DNA of 27,336 bases from M55B167 sp964406095 (lineage in GTDB: Bacteria > Verrucomicrobiota > Kiritimatiellia > RFP12 > UBA1067). Position numbers and translations under genes: made by a program. The stretch is from positions 1 through 27,336 of the forward strand of contig CAYOQJ010000015.1 of the NCBI GenBank assembly GCA_964406095.1. Direction: 5' to 3'. How positions within the stretch are numbered: the first letter of the stretch is position 1; each line of letters opens with the position of its first letter. The notes under the pieces are model-generated. The model was not told the DNA's origin. It did not search any database and was given only the letters and a program-made list of their open reading frames with translations. This document shows, piece after piece, positions 15,819 through 24,794 of the stretch.

Positions 15819-18800
15819 GTGCATCTAAAACAGATTGATATAATAGGATTTAAGAGCTTCGGCGAAAAAACACGTTTGCAGTTTGAACCGGGAATGGTCT
15901 CTATTGTCGGACCTAACGGCTGTGGCAAAAGCAATGTTTCCGATGCCATTCGCTGGGTTTTGGGCGAACAGCGTCCCACTTCACTGCGCTGTTCACGTAT
16001 GGCCGACCTGATTTTCAACGGCACCGACACTCGCAAACCGCTTGGCATGGCGGAGGTCGCCATAACCTTCACCGAGTGTGAAGGCGCATTGGATACCGAT
16101 TTCAACGAGGTCACCATCGCCCGTCGCCTCTTTCGCTCAGGCGACAGTCAATTCTTTATCAATCGCAACCCCTGCCGTCTCAAGGATATCCAACGCCTGT
16201 TCATGGGAACCGGCATCGGCACCACCTCATATTCAGTTATGGCGCAGGGGCAGATTGACGCAATTTTATCGTCCCGTCCCGAAGATCGCCGGGCGGTTTT
16301 TGAAGAGGCCGCCGGCATCACCAAATTCAAGGCCGACCGCAAAGAGGCTCTGCGCAAAATTGAACACACCGACTCCAATCTGACCCGCTTAGCCGACATC
16401 ATCCGTGAAGTCAAGCGGCAGATCAACACCTTACAGCGTCAGGCTGGCAAAGCGCGGAGATACAAAACCCTGCGTGACCAGCTACGGTCGCAGGACATCT
16501 ATTTGACCCGCAAACGTCTGGCTGATCTCGATGTACGCATGCGTGAATTACAGCAGGAAATTGATCAGTTGAATGACAAAATCGGAGTGTACGCTGATTT
16601 TGTAACTGAGTCCGAGGAAGAATCCGCCCGCATTCACGCTGCCATCTCCGCCACTGAGGAGCGCATTGCCAGTCTGACCGAAAAGGCGACGCGGGCCGAC
16701 AACAACCATCAGCGCGCACAGGAGGTAATCAAGGTCAATCACCAGCGTATTGAGGAATATAAAGCCTGGTCGGAACGCGATTCAATTGAAATTGCGGCCA
16801 CACACAAGCAACTCGAACAACTGGGATTGCAGATAGAATCGCTCAGACAAAAACGGATACTCATTGAAAAGAGTTCGGAAAACGAACGTCAGCAGCTTGA
16901 ACAGGCACAAGAGGCTTTCAGCACACATGAAAGGTTGATCAGTGCAACCAGAGAAGCACTGCAGACCATGCGGCGCGACTCTATGGAGTGCGAACGCGGC
17001 GTGACCGAGGCACAGAACCATCTGAGCAAAATCGAAACCCGACAGCGGGAACTGATTGTCAAACGTGAACGACTGAGCTCCGAACAGCGCCAGGCAACGG
17101 AAAATCTGGAAATGCTGCAACAGCATTCAAAAAACCTCGCATCCAAATTGCAAGAGTTCACCGCAGAGCGTGACGAGATCAAAGCCGGTTTTGAAGTGCT
17201 TGAAGATGAACGCGCCCGTATCTCCAGCGAGCTTGAGTCACTGCAATCAGATTTATCCGCAACACGCTCCGAGATAGCCGGTACGCAGGCGCGCGTCAAT
17301 CTGCTCGCTGATCAAAAAGAGGCTGCCGGTGACTATCCGCCCGGCTCTCTGAAATTGCTGGATCCCGACAATCCGCTGAACATTGAGACTGGCGTTGTAA
17401 TCGGACCGCTGGCGGAGAAATTCGATGCCGCAGCCGAACTGCGCCCGGCTCTGGAAGCGGCACTGCGAGCCTGGCTGGATGCCGTTATCGTGCGGGATAC
17501 AGTATGTGGACGTGCCCTTTTCAAACGGCTACAAGCGGAAGACCAGCAGTCCGCCGCACGGATCATCGCACTGGAGTCTCCCGCACCGCTGGCACCGTCG
17601 GCCGCTCCAGATGGTTTGAGTTTATTGCTTGATCAGGTGACGGTGGTACCGGATTTCCAGAATGCCGCTGAACATCTGCTCGGTCATGTTTATCTGGTGG
17701 AAAAACTTGAAGATGTCCCCGACAGCATAACTGCCGGCATAAGTGTTGTAACTCGCGACGGAATGATTTTCCATGCTGACGGAACCATGGAGCTCTGGCG
17801 GCCCGAAAGCAGAATCTCCAGCCCGCTGGCACGCAGAATGCTGCTGAGCGAAGCCCGGAAACAGCTTGAAAAGCTTGAGGCCGATGCTGCTGAAAATCAC
17901 TCACAAATTGAACAGAAAAGCCTGCGCAACGCTGAGCTGGCACGCGCACTGACACAGGCCCGGGCGGAACTCGACACCAGCAGCCGCCGCACCGCGCAGA
18001 TAGAGGGCGAATATCAATCTGCTCTGCGCGATGTCGAACGTGCCCGTCAACGCTTTGAAAGCGTCAACTCCGAAGTGGACGGTATTCTTTCAGAGGGTTT
18101 GGATGATGATGCTCTGCGCTCGGAACTGAGCGAAAAACTGACCACACTCAATGCCCGGCGCAGTATGCTGCTTGAACAGATCACTGAAAAATCAAGCCGC
18201 CTTAGTGAACTCGAGGGTATTTTCAACAAACTCAGCCACAACCTGACCGAGTGCCGCATCACCCTTTCCAGCTCCACTCAGCAACTCGAGCATACACGCA
18301 GTCAGCAACATAATATCGAAACTCATATCGATGAGCTGACACGTACCGTAAACGGACGCAGTCAGGGCGTCAAATCATACAAAATAAGCATCGAAAAACT
18401 GAATGCCGAGATTCAGCGACTTGAAGAATCGCTTGAACCGATGAAAATCGAAGCGGAACGGTTGCACACAATAATCAAAAAAACACGCGATGAGCGCAGT
18501 GTGTTGCAAAAAACACTGGAAAAAAACGAAGCCACGCTGCATGAACGCCGCCGCCATCTGGATGAAACCCGTGACAACCGCAACAAAGCTGAAATAGGTA
18601 TAACCGAAGCCCGCATGCATCATCAGAACCACCTTGACCATGTATTCAACGAATACGGCCTTGCGCCCGACGAAGTGGCCGCTCATCCCGACCCCGAGTG
18701 GGATGATGGAGAGCCACCTTCGCTGGAGCAGGTGGCGGCAAATGTCGTCGCACTGAACCGCCGACTTCAAGAGCTCGGCCCGGTCAATTTGGTCGCCATT

Positions 18801-19514
18801 GAAGAGTACAAAGAACATGAAGAACGCTACGCCTTCCTGCGTGCTCAGGAAGAGGATTTGACTGCATCTAAAAAGCAGATACTGGAACTTATCAACGATA
18901 TCAACACCAAATCCAGCGAACTTTTCCAGCAGACATTCGAGCAGGCCAATGCCAACTTTCAGGAGATGTTCAATAAACTTTTCAATGGCGGTCATGCCAA
19001 GCTGATGCTACTTGAAAACAGAGAGGATCCACTGGAATGCGGCATTGATATCATCGCGCGCCCTCCCGGCAAACGGCCACAGTCGGTCACACTGCTCTCG
19101 GGCGGCGAGCGCACCATGACGGCAGTCAGCCTGCTTTTCGCTATTTTCAAGATTAAACCCTCTCCCTTCTGCATGCTTGACGAGCTTGACGCAGCTTTGG
19201 ATGACAGCAATATCGGACGCTTTGTCCAGACTCTCAAAGAGTTTCTTTCACACTCGCAGTTTCTGATCATCACCCATAATCAGCACACAATCGCAGCCTC
19301 GGATATTGTGTACGGCGTGACTCAACAGGAAAAGGGCATCTCGAAGGTGATATCAATGAAGCTCAGTGATATCGGCAGCAAAGATTTTGATGAGAAGAGT
19401 AGCCATCCGACGATTCAGATTGAAACCAGCCTGCCTCCGCCCCGACGCCGCCAAAAGAGTGGCACCGATAAAAGTGGGACAGAGCAATCGCTTGAGGCGG
19501 AAACTCAGGCATAA
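15819..19514 (+). CDS. smc: Chromosome segregation/condensation protein SMC
   Basis: Condensin ATPase that organises the nucleoid with ScpA and ScpB (not in this window). The 1231-residue protein has the full layout: N-terminal head with Walker A GPNGCGKSN at 31-39; a long Glu/Gln/Arg-rich coiled coil; a hinge at about 500-660 (AAELRPALEAALRAWLDAVI); a returning coiled coil; and a C-terminal head with the signature LSGGERTM from residue 1093 and Walker B FCMLDELDAALDD from 1117. The catalytic Glu is E1122. A basic and Ser/Thr-rich tail of roughly 45 residues follows the head. Translation starts with GTG at 15819, with GAGG five bases upstream. It is divergent from hisD and convergent with the GH95 gene. 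An inverted repeat GAGGCGG (19494-19500) / CCGCCTC (19518-19524) straddles its stop. Confidence 0.97.
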   Translation: MHLKQIDIIGFKSFGEKTRLQFEPGMVSIVGPNGCGKSNVSDAIRWVLGEQRPTSLRCSRMADLIFNGTDTRKPLGMAEVAITFTECEGALDTDFNEVTIARRLFRSGDSQFFINRNPCRLKDIQRLFMGTGIGTTSYSVMAQGQIDAILSSRPEDRRAVFEEAAGITKFKADRKEALRKIEHTDSNLTRLADIIREVKRQINTLQRQAGKARRYKTLRDQLRSQDIYLTRKRLADLDVRMRELQQEIDQLNDKIGVYADFVTESEEESARIHAAISATEERIASLTEKATRADNNHQRAQEVIKVNHQRIEEYKAWSERDSIEIAATHKQLEQLGLQIESLRQKRILIEKSSENERQQLEQAQEAFSTHERLISATREALQTMRRDSMECERGVTEAQNHLSKIETRQRELIVKRERLSSEQRQATENLEMLQQHSKNLASKLQEFTAERDEIKAGFEVLEDERARISSELESLQSDLSATRSEIAGTQARVNLLADQKEAAGDYPPGSLKLLDPDNPLNIETGVVIGPLAEKFDAAAELRPALEAALRAWLDAVIVRDTVCGRALFKRLQAEDQQSAARIIALESPAPLAPSAAPDGLSLLLDQVTVVPDFQNAAEHLLGHVYLVEKLEDVPDSITAGISVVTRDGMIFHADGTMELWRPESRISSPLARRMLLSEARKQLEKLEADAAENHSQIEQKSLRNAELARALTQARAELDTSSRRTAQIEGEYQSALRDVERARQRFESVNSEVDGILSEGLDDDALRSELSEKLTTLNARRSMLLEQITEKSSRLSELEGIFNKLSHNLTECRITLSSSTQQLEHTRSQQHNIETHIDELTRTVNGRSQGVKSYKISIEKLNAEIQRLEESLEPMKIEAERLHTIIKKTRDERSVLQKTLEKNEATLHERRRHLDETRDNRNKAEIGITEARMHHQNHLDHVFNEYGLAPDEVAAHPDPEWDDGEPPSLEQVAANVVALNRRLQELGPVNLVAIEEYKEHEERYAFLRAQEEDLTASKKQILELINDINTKSSELFQQTFEQANANFQEMFNKLFNGGHAKLMLLENREDPLECGIDIIARPPGKRPQSVTLLSGGERTMTAVSLLFAIFKIKPSPFCMLDELDAALDDSNIGRFVQTLKEFLSHSQFLIITHNQHTIAASDIVYGVTQQEKGISKVISMKLSDIGSKDFDEKSSHPTIQIETSLPPPRRRQKSGTDKSGTEQSLEAETQA

Positions 19515-19677
19515 CAACCGCCTCTAGCCACCGACCTGTCGACTTTGATTTCCAGGATTTTTTGAAGAGATGATCGCATTTGTGGTATGCGCCTTCACGA
19601 AAATGCGAAACGCACTCTTAGACACCCACGAGACAGCCCGCAAATTGGCTTCGTTTGAACCTAAAAACGGCAGGGGG

Positions 19678-22011
19678 CTACAAACTTGATGTCACAAAGT
19701 CGCTACGCTTTAAGTTCAGTATTTTACCGGGTTTAAGAGAACGTGTAATACTCTGGTTGTCGTAAACAATCCGCACACTCTTCTGCGCGTTATCTCCCGC
19801 CATCAAGGTTGCATGTGAAAGTTGTCCTTTTTCCCAGTTAATACCCACGGTTATGTCGCCCCTTGCGCGCAGACTGCGCACATAACCGTCCGGCCATTGC
19901 AGCGGAAGAGCCGGAAGCAGCTTGATCTCTTTGTTATGGCTGTGCAAAAGCATTTCTGCAATAGCAGCCGTAGCACCGAAATTGCCGTCAATCTGAAACG
20001 GTGGGTGGCTATTCCAGAGATTGTCAAGAGTTGAACGGGAGAGTATCGCATGCAGATGCTCATAGGCCCGTGCGTTATCGGACAGACGCGCAAACATGCC
20101 GATGATCCAGGCGCGGCTCCATCCGGGCCCGGCTCCGCCCTTTTCAAGACGCCCCTCTATCGACCGCATAACCGCATCACGCATCCGGACATCCCTATCC
20201 AGATTGATCTGATTTCCCGGATAAGCGCCGATCACATGTGAGATGTGGCGGTGTCCGGGTTCTTTCTCCACGAACGGCAGGTGCCACTCCATTAAACGTC
20301 CATCTTCGGCTATACGCGGACGATAGATTGCAGGCATAATCTCTTTAACTTCTCTGACAAACTCATCATCTGTGCGTCCCAGAGCTTCAGCAGCTTCGAG
20401 ATAGTCGTTGAACACCTGCAGAATCATGAACTGATCGAATGTATTACCTGCTGAAAGTGCGGCCTGCTGCACTTTCCCCTCTTTATCGGTATAAAGGAAG
20501 GAGTTTTCCGGCGAACAGGCTGGACGGGAGATGAACATCTCATTCTTGGATCCGGGGGTCAGCCATGCAAGCGCAAACCTGGCGGATGCGGTCAATATAT
20601 CCCAGTTCTTTTCAAGAAAATCTCTGTCGCGGTTAAACCGATAGTGCTCGAGAATATGCAAGGTCATCCATTGGCCACCAAAGAACGATCCGCCCCAGTA
20701 GGCTTTCCTGGACATAATTTTGGCATTTCCCCAGATATCGGTTGCATGCCCCATACACCAGCCCTGCATACCGAGTCGTCTAGCCATCTCCTTGCCATTC
20801 GGCTGTAAATAGCGGATAAAATCGAAAAGAGGTGTATGCATCTCGGCCAGATTGGTACTTTCAGCCAGCCAGTAATTCATCTGAATATTTATATTTAAAT
20901 GGTAATCCGAGCCCCAAGGCGCTTTTTTGTGGGGGTTCCAGACCCCCTGCAGGTTTGCGGGAAAGCATCCCGGCCGTGATGAAGCTATCAGCAGGTAGCG
21001 TCCGAACTGAAAATAGTTTTCTATAAGATCGGGGTCATCGTGACTGCCCTTTTTAATGCGATTCAGACGAAGCCGGGTGGGCAACTGCAGAATTTCATCC
21101 GGAGTCCTGCCGAAATCCACATCAACACGATTAAAATACTCTCGGTGTTCTGTCACAGCATCATGTTTGAGTTTATCCGTCGAAATATCTTTGAGGCTGT
21201 CCAAGTCATCACGAGCTTGTTGTCGCCAGCCGGCGGCAAGTTTTGATCCAGAGTCTTTGCGGTTGAAATCGGTGGCAACCGAAACATAAACGGATATATT
21301 TTCTGCTCCGTTGATCTGAAGAGAGTTTTCTGAAACATTAACTTTATCGGCTGGAAAAGCGCGAATGCGACTCACAAACTCAGTCGCGGATTGGCCATCG
21401 GCAGACGCAACCTTGACCAAATCTTCACCTTGCGGCACAGCGCCATCCATTGAAAGGTTGACATCAACCGGGTTATCCGATGTGATCGTCACTGCAATCA
21501 CATCAGATTCAGCACCGGCAAAAACCTCCTGCCAAATAGATGATCCATCCTGCAGTTTATAAACATTGAGAGCCACCCCGCTCCGGAGGTCAAGCTGTCT
21601 GCGGGTACTCGCGAGGGGTGCTGTGTTACGATATTCAATATTCAGCCAGCCGACCGGTTGATATCCATCGGGATTTATGCCATCCTGCAGGCTACGCTCA
21701 AAGCACCTGTCCGCGCCGCGATAATCACCAGCTGCCTCCAGCAAGCGTATCTTCTCCAGATATTTAAAACTCTTTTCAGGCATTCGCATGGGCGGAGTCC
21801 GACTCCACACAGTTTCCTCGTTAATCAGAATTTTTTCACTTGGAAACCCAGCGAACGGCATCGCTCCCAGACGTCCGTTCCCAACCGGATATGCAACATC
21901 CCATTTAGCTGCGGGTGCATCATCCCAGATGATCAGATTGGACTGATCAGCCTTTGACAAAACAGCCGAAACAGAGAAAAGGAGCAGCAACAGGCAAATA
22001 ACTATTCTCAT
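19678..22011 (-). CDS. Glycoside hydrolase family 95 alpha-L-fucosidase, exported
   Basis: GH95 enzymes are inverting alpha-1,2-L-fucosidases (some act on L-galactose). The 777-residue protein opens with a signal peptide (MRIVICLLLLLFSVSAVLSKA), so it should act in the periplasm or outside. The N-terminal GH95 domain shows WDVAYPVGNGRLGAMPFAG and ETVWSRTPP. In the catalytic (alpha/alpha)6 domain, LNINIQMNYW carries N373 and N375, SPEN carries E502, and QIDGNFGA carries D675. By motif these match the Asn421/Asn423, Glu566 and Asp766 set of Bifidobacterium AfcA, so the enzyme is probably active. No strong Shine-Dalgarno precedes the ATG. It is the last gene of the DUF1080-VOC-dhaK-dhaL-lsrF-like set, 68 nt after the aldolase gene. 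It probably supplies the free sugar for fkp-dependent salvage or for the neighbouring genes. Confidence 0.93.
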   Translation of the reverse strand: MRIVICLLLLLFSVSAVLSKADQSNLIIWDDAPAAKWDVAYPVGNGRLGAMPFAGFPSEKILINEETVWSRTPPMRMPEKSFKYLEKIRLLEAAGDYRGADRCFERSLQDGINPDGYQPVGWLNIEYRNTAPLASTRRQLDLRSGVALNVYKLQDGSSIWQEVFAGAESDVIAVTITSDNPVDVNLSMDGAVPQGEDLVKVASADGQSATEFVSRIRAFPADKVNVSENSLQINGAENISVYVSVATDFNRKDSGSKLAAGWRQQARDDLDSLKDISTDKLKHDAVTEHREYFNRVDVDFGRTPDEILQLPTRLRLNRIKKGSHDDPDLIENYFQFGRYLLIASSRPGCFPANLQGVWNPHKKAPWGSDYHLNINIQMNYWLAESTNLAEMHTPLFDFIRYLQPNGKEMARRLGMQGWCMGHATDIWGNAKIMSRKAYWGGSFFGGQWMTLHILEHYRFNRDRDFLEKNWDILTASARFALAWLTPGSKNEMFISRPACSPENSFLYTDKEGKVQQAALSAGNTFDQFMILQVFNDYLEAAEALGRTDDEFVREVKEIMPAIYRPRIAEDGRLMEWHLPFVEKEPGHRHISHVIGAYPGNQINLDRDVRMRDAVMRSIEGRLEKGGAGPGWSRAWIIGMFARLSDNARAYEHLHAILSRSTLDNLWNSHPPFQIDGNFGATAAIAEMLLHSHNKEIKLLPALPLQWPDGYVRSLRARGDITVGINWEKGQLSHATLMAGDNAQKSVRIVYDNQSITRSLKPGKILNLKRSDFVTSSL

Positions 22012-22079
22012 TGAAAAGACAAGATTATGTTGAACTCATGAATTAAGTTTAGTTGCAATTACGCTCAGCGCAGCCAGCT

Positions 22080-22958
22080 TTAGCTGAAAGCTCTAAGATC
22101 GTTGTACATCTCGTAGGCCTCTACGGGTTTCATGTTTTTATGCACCACACCGCAAACCGCCTGAATCATTGCAGCAGGTGCTTCCGATTGAAACACGTTG
22201 CGGCCCATATCGACACCGGCTGCACCGCACTGAATCGCCCGGTAGGCCAGCTCCAGCGCTTCCAACTCCGGCAGTTTTTTGCCACCGGCAATCACAATCG
22301 GAACCGGACAGCAGGCCACAACCTTTTCAAAACCCTCGGTATAGTATGTTTTGACAATACCGGCACCATTCTCCGCGCAGACACGCGCCGCCAGACCGAA
22401 GTAGCGCGCATCACGGGTCATATCCTTGCCGACCGCCGTCACACCCATCACCGGAATGCCGAATGCCTGACCAGCATCCACGGCATTATACAGGTTGGCG
22501 ATTGTCAGTGCCTCTGTCGCCGCATCACCCACCGCCACCATAACCGCCATGGCAGAGGCATTCAACCGCATCGCATCCTGAACATCTATAATCACATTGT
22601 TGTTCAACTCCGTCAGTATAGTGGAACCCGCATCTGAACGCAGACAGATCGGCTTACGACTGGTCGGAGGAACCAGGGAACGTAGAATTCCCCTGGCACA
22701 CATCAGGCAGTCGGCGTGCTCGATCAGCGGCACAATTGAAAGATCAACACGTTCAACACCCGAAGTCGGTCCCATGATAAAACCATGGTCAAATGCCAGC
22801 ATTACCGATCGGCCCGTCCGGGGATTGAATATCCGGCTCATGCGATCCTTCATGCCCCAATCCATATTATTGCAACCCTTCATAAAAAAGCCATTCGTGC
22901 TCTGGGCAATTTCCTCCCCAAAACGGGAGCCCTCACGTAAATCATCCAAGTCAGCCAT
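22080..22958 (-). CDS. LsrF-like class I aldolase / thiolase
   Basis: Strongly resembles LsrF, which splits 3-hydroxy-2,4-pentadione-5-phosphate with CoA into DHAP and acetyl-CoA during AI-2 breakdown; the wider DeoC/LsrF fold also includes class I aldolases. From the ATG at 22958 it has 292 residues (E. coli LsrF 291). The family landmarks are DWGM, RIFNP, VMLAFDHG, ADCLMCARGILRS, VGKDMTRDARYF and PIVIAGGKKLPE. The Schiff-base lysine in GIVKTYY is residue 203, the same number as in LsrF. A TTG 6 nt upstream is an alternative start, but AGAGG fits the ATG. It follows dhaL after 16 nt. No other lsr gene is present, so AI-2 breakdown should not be assumed; cleavage of another phosphorylated keto-sugar is equally possible. 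Confidence 0.88.
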   Translation of the reverse strand: MADLDDLREGSRFGEEIAQSTNGFFMKGCNNMDWGMKDRMSRIFNPRTGRSVMLAFDHGFIMGPTSGVERVDLSIVPLIEHADCLMCARGILRSLVPPTSRKPICLRSDAGSTILTELNNNVIIDVQDAMRLNASAMAVMVAVGDAATEALTIANLYNAVDAGQAFGIPVMGVTAVGKDMTRDARYFGLAARVCAENGAGIVKTYYTEGFEKVVACCPVPIVIAGGKKLPELEALELAYRAIQCGAAGVDMGRNVFQSEAPAAMIQAVCGVVHKNMKPVEAYEMYNDLRAFS

Positions 22959-22974
22959 TTCCAACCTCTTTTTT

Positions 22975-23598
22975 TCAGTTTACCTTTGCTTCATGTGCGA
23001 ACGCACTAAATATGCAGGCCATTGAGGCGGCCCCCGCATCACGTGGGCCGATCGAACGCTCCCCGAGATTTTTAGCTCTTCCGTATTTAGCCTGCATCGC
23101 GCAGGTTGCCATTGCCCCAGTCTCGGCAGCCTCGGCGGCAGCGACGAAGGCTATTCCCGCATCGGCGTTCTTATCAGCTTCACTCAATACCCTGGTCGCA
23201 GGAATCAATGCGTCCATCAGTGTTTTGTGCCCTTCACGGGCCCTGGTTACAAATCCGATCTCTTCCAATCCGCCGCTGAACATCGTGGCAACTCCCTCAG
23301 AATCGAGCTCTGTTACCGCATCACCAACCGCGTCGCTCATCCCCTCCAACCAACTACCGTAGAGGGTGCTGGTCGAACCACAAGCGGAGCTCTGCAACGC
23401 CTCGCTCAATGACTTCAGGTAACTTTTAAAGTCAGCACCTTCCACCGCTTGCATGGCTCTGAAGGCAGCCACGATGGCGGTACCATGATCGCCATCACCG
23501 CCTGCCTCGGCATCCAATCGCGAAAACTCCTTTTCACGTACGCCTACCTCGTTCCCGGCACGTGCAATCATCTTTTTAAACTTATCAATTGTCAGCAT
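22975..23598 (-). CDS. DhaL-like dihydroxyacetone-kinase nucleotide subunit
   Basis: DhaL holds the nucleotide that phosphorylates substrate bound on DhaK; with no DhaM nearby an ATP-dependent form is likely. The 207-residue protein carries the metal-binding aspartates D29, D35 and D37 in LDAEAGGDGDHG. The E. coli spacing (D30, D35, D37) is one residue shorter, so there is a one-residue insertion in the metal loop. Other conserved parts are KTLMDALIPA and GRAKNLGERS. Departures from the family are GHKTL for GDKTM, ACGSTSTLYG for GGASGPLFG, and GPRDAGA for GHQDPGA. A GTG start at 23616 is possible; the ATG at 23598 aligns better with known DhaL N-termini. It lies 16 nt before the aldolase gene and downstream of dhaK. 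Confidence 0.87.
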   Translation of the reverse strand: MLTIDKFKKMIARAGNEVGVREKEFSRLDAEAGGDGDHGTAIVAAFRAMQAVEGADFKSYLKSLSEALQSSACGSTSTLYGSWLEGMSDAVGDAVTELDSEGVATMFSGGLEEIGFVTRAREGHKTLMDALIPATRVLSEADKNADAGIAFVAAAEAAETGAMATCAMQAKYGRAKNLGERSIGPRDAGAASMACIFSAFAHEAKVN

Positions 23599-23669
23599 CT
23601 TGATCCCGTTGTTCACTTTTCCCAGCTAAAATCAGGGTGGCACTCTACCCTCTGCATTTCACCCGACAC

Positions 23670-24668
23670 CTACGCGCTCCAATAAGGTGTTGCAGCGGGA
23701 GCTTTAAGCAGCTCGATATGATCCGCATCCAGCTTACAGAGAATCATCTGGAAACCAGCCATCTCCTGCACCGTCAGCATCTCACCGCACCATCCATCAG
23801 TCAGTACAATTCCACGTTCGGTCAGTATTTTAGCGGCCGCACGATACACAATGAGCTGCTCCATAAGAGTAGTGGCCCCGACACCGTTGATCAGCAGCAT
23901 CGCAACATCATCACTGTTCACATCGGTAGCCTTTATCAGCTGCTCAATCATACGCTTCGCGGTCTCATCAGCTGTAAGTATCTTGCTACGTCCGCCGCCA
24001 GCCTCGCCATGCTGCCCCATACCAATCTCCATCTCATCATCCGGCAGAACCGCGACCGGATCGCCGTTCTGCGGATGGGTGCAGCCAGTCATGGCCACCG
24101 CCAAAGTCGCCATCTGCCGGTTGAAACGTTCGCCCAACTCCGCAATTTCATCGATCCCCATGCCTTTCTCAGCGGCGGCACCGAGAATCTTGTAGAGCGG
24201 CACGCAACCAGCCAGACCGCGTTTATCCTCAGGGTCGGCATCAATGCCGGCACTGATATCCTCGCTGGTAACAATCTCCACCACCTTGATTCCCTCTTTG
24301 GCTGCATCTCGCAGGGCCTTGCTGGCACTCATGCGGTCACCGGCATGATTGAGCGTGACCAAAATTATACCGGCATCACGTTTGAACATCCGCAGGGCCT
24401 CCAGCACCTTGGGTGCGCCCGGCGCGGCAAAGATATCGCCCACCACACTGGCATCCAGCATGCCTTTACCGACAAAGCCACTGAGCGCCGGCTCATGTCC
24501 GGCACCACCCAAGGTTATAACAGCCACCTTATCATCTGATTTTGGGTTGGCCCGACATACAATCTTATCACTTACAATCCTGATCTTGCTACTGAAACAG
24601 ATCTCAAGACCTTCAAGTAACTCGGCGGTCAGATTCTGAGGATCGTTTATAAATTTTTTCATCGGCAT
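23670..24668 (-). CDS. DhaK-like kinase subunit with altered active site
   Basis: DhaK binds dihydroxyacetone covalently as a hemiaminal on a histidine and is phosphorylated with its DhaL partner. This 332-residue protein aligns end to end with a constant +2 offset to E. coli DhaK. The covalent His218 is H220 (GMGQHGEAG), His56 is H58 (GGAGHEPA) and Asp109 is D111 (AGD). Lys104, which contacts the substrate, is L106: the family KNYTGD becomes LNHAGD, and the NF after it becomes SA. These changes suggest a relative acting on another ketose, such as the L-erythrulose kinases of this family, rather than DHA itself. The ATG at 24668 has AAGGAG well placed upstream. A 126-nt gap with a palindrome and TTGACT precedes it, so it may have its own promoter. 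Confidence 0.88.
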   Translation of the reverse strand: MPMKKFINDPQNLTAELLEGLEICFSSKIRIVSDKIVCRANPKSDDKVAVITLGGAGHEPALSGFVGKGMLDASVVGDIFAAPGAPKVLEALRMFKRDAGIILVTLNHAGDRMSASKALRDAAKEGIKVVEIVTSEDISAGIDADPEDKRGLAGCVPLYKILGAAAEKGMGIDEIAELGERFNRQMATLAVAMTGCTHPQNGDPVAVLPDDEMEIGMGQHGEAGGGRSKILTADETAKRMIEQLIKATDVNSDDVAMLLINGVGATTLMEQLIVYRAAAKILTERGIVLTDGWCGEMLTVQEMAGFQMILCKLDADHIELLKAPAATPYWSA

Positions 24669-24736
24669 AACAGTTCTCCTTGAATTTGATACAGCGCATC
24701 CGGAAACTTAGCGGCAACTGGAAAAGTCAATTGATA

Positions 24737-24756
24737 ATTTTGCACATCTGCAAAAT
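24737..24756. promoter_or_regulatory. Operator-like perfect palindrome before dhaK
   Basis: ATTTTGCA (24737-24744) and TGCAAAAT (24749-24756) form a perfect 8+4+8 inverted repeat in the only sizeable gap of the operon. On the minus strand it is followed by TTGACT (revcomp of 24725-24730), a possible -35 box, though no good -10 box was found. Its symmetry and AT-rich arms fit a dimeric repressor or activator site; no T tract supports a terminator. Confidence 0.45.
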
Positions 24757-24794
24757 CCAGCTGAGTTTTTCAGCGCGACATCGCTTCAGTGCGA

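Noticed and set aside
22053..24539. Several long plus-strand open frames opposite the aldolase and kinase genes.
   Set aside because: His/Gln/Leu-rich translations typical of antisense reading; no ribosome binding sites or motifs.
22080..24668. Autoinducer-2 (Lsr) quorum-sensing uptake system.
   Set aside because: Only an LsrF-like enzyme is present; the kinase is of DhaK/DhaL type and no LsrK, LsrG, LsrR or transporter is found.
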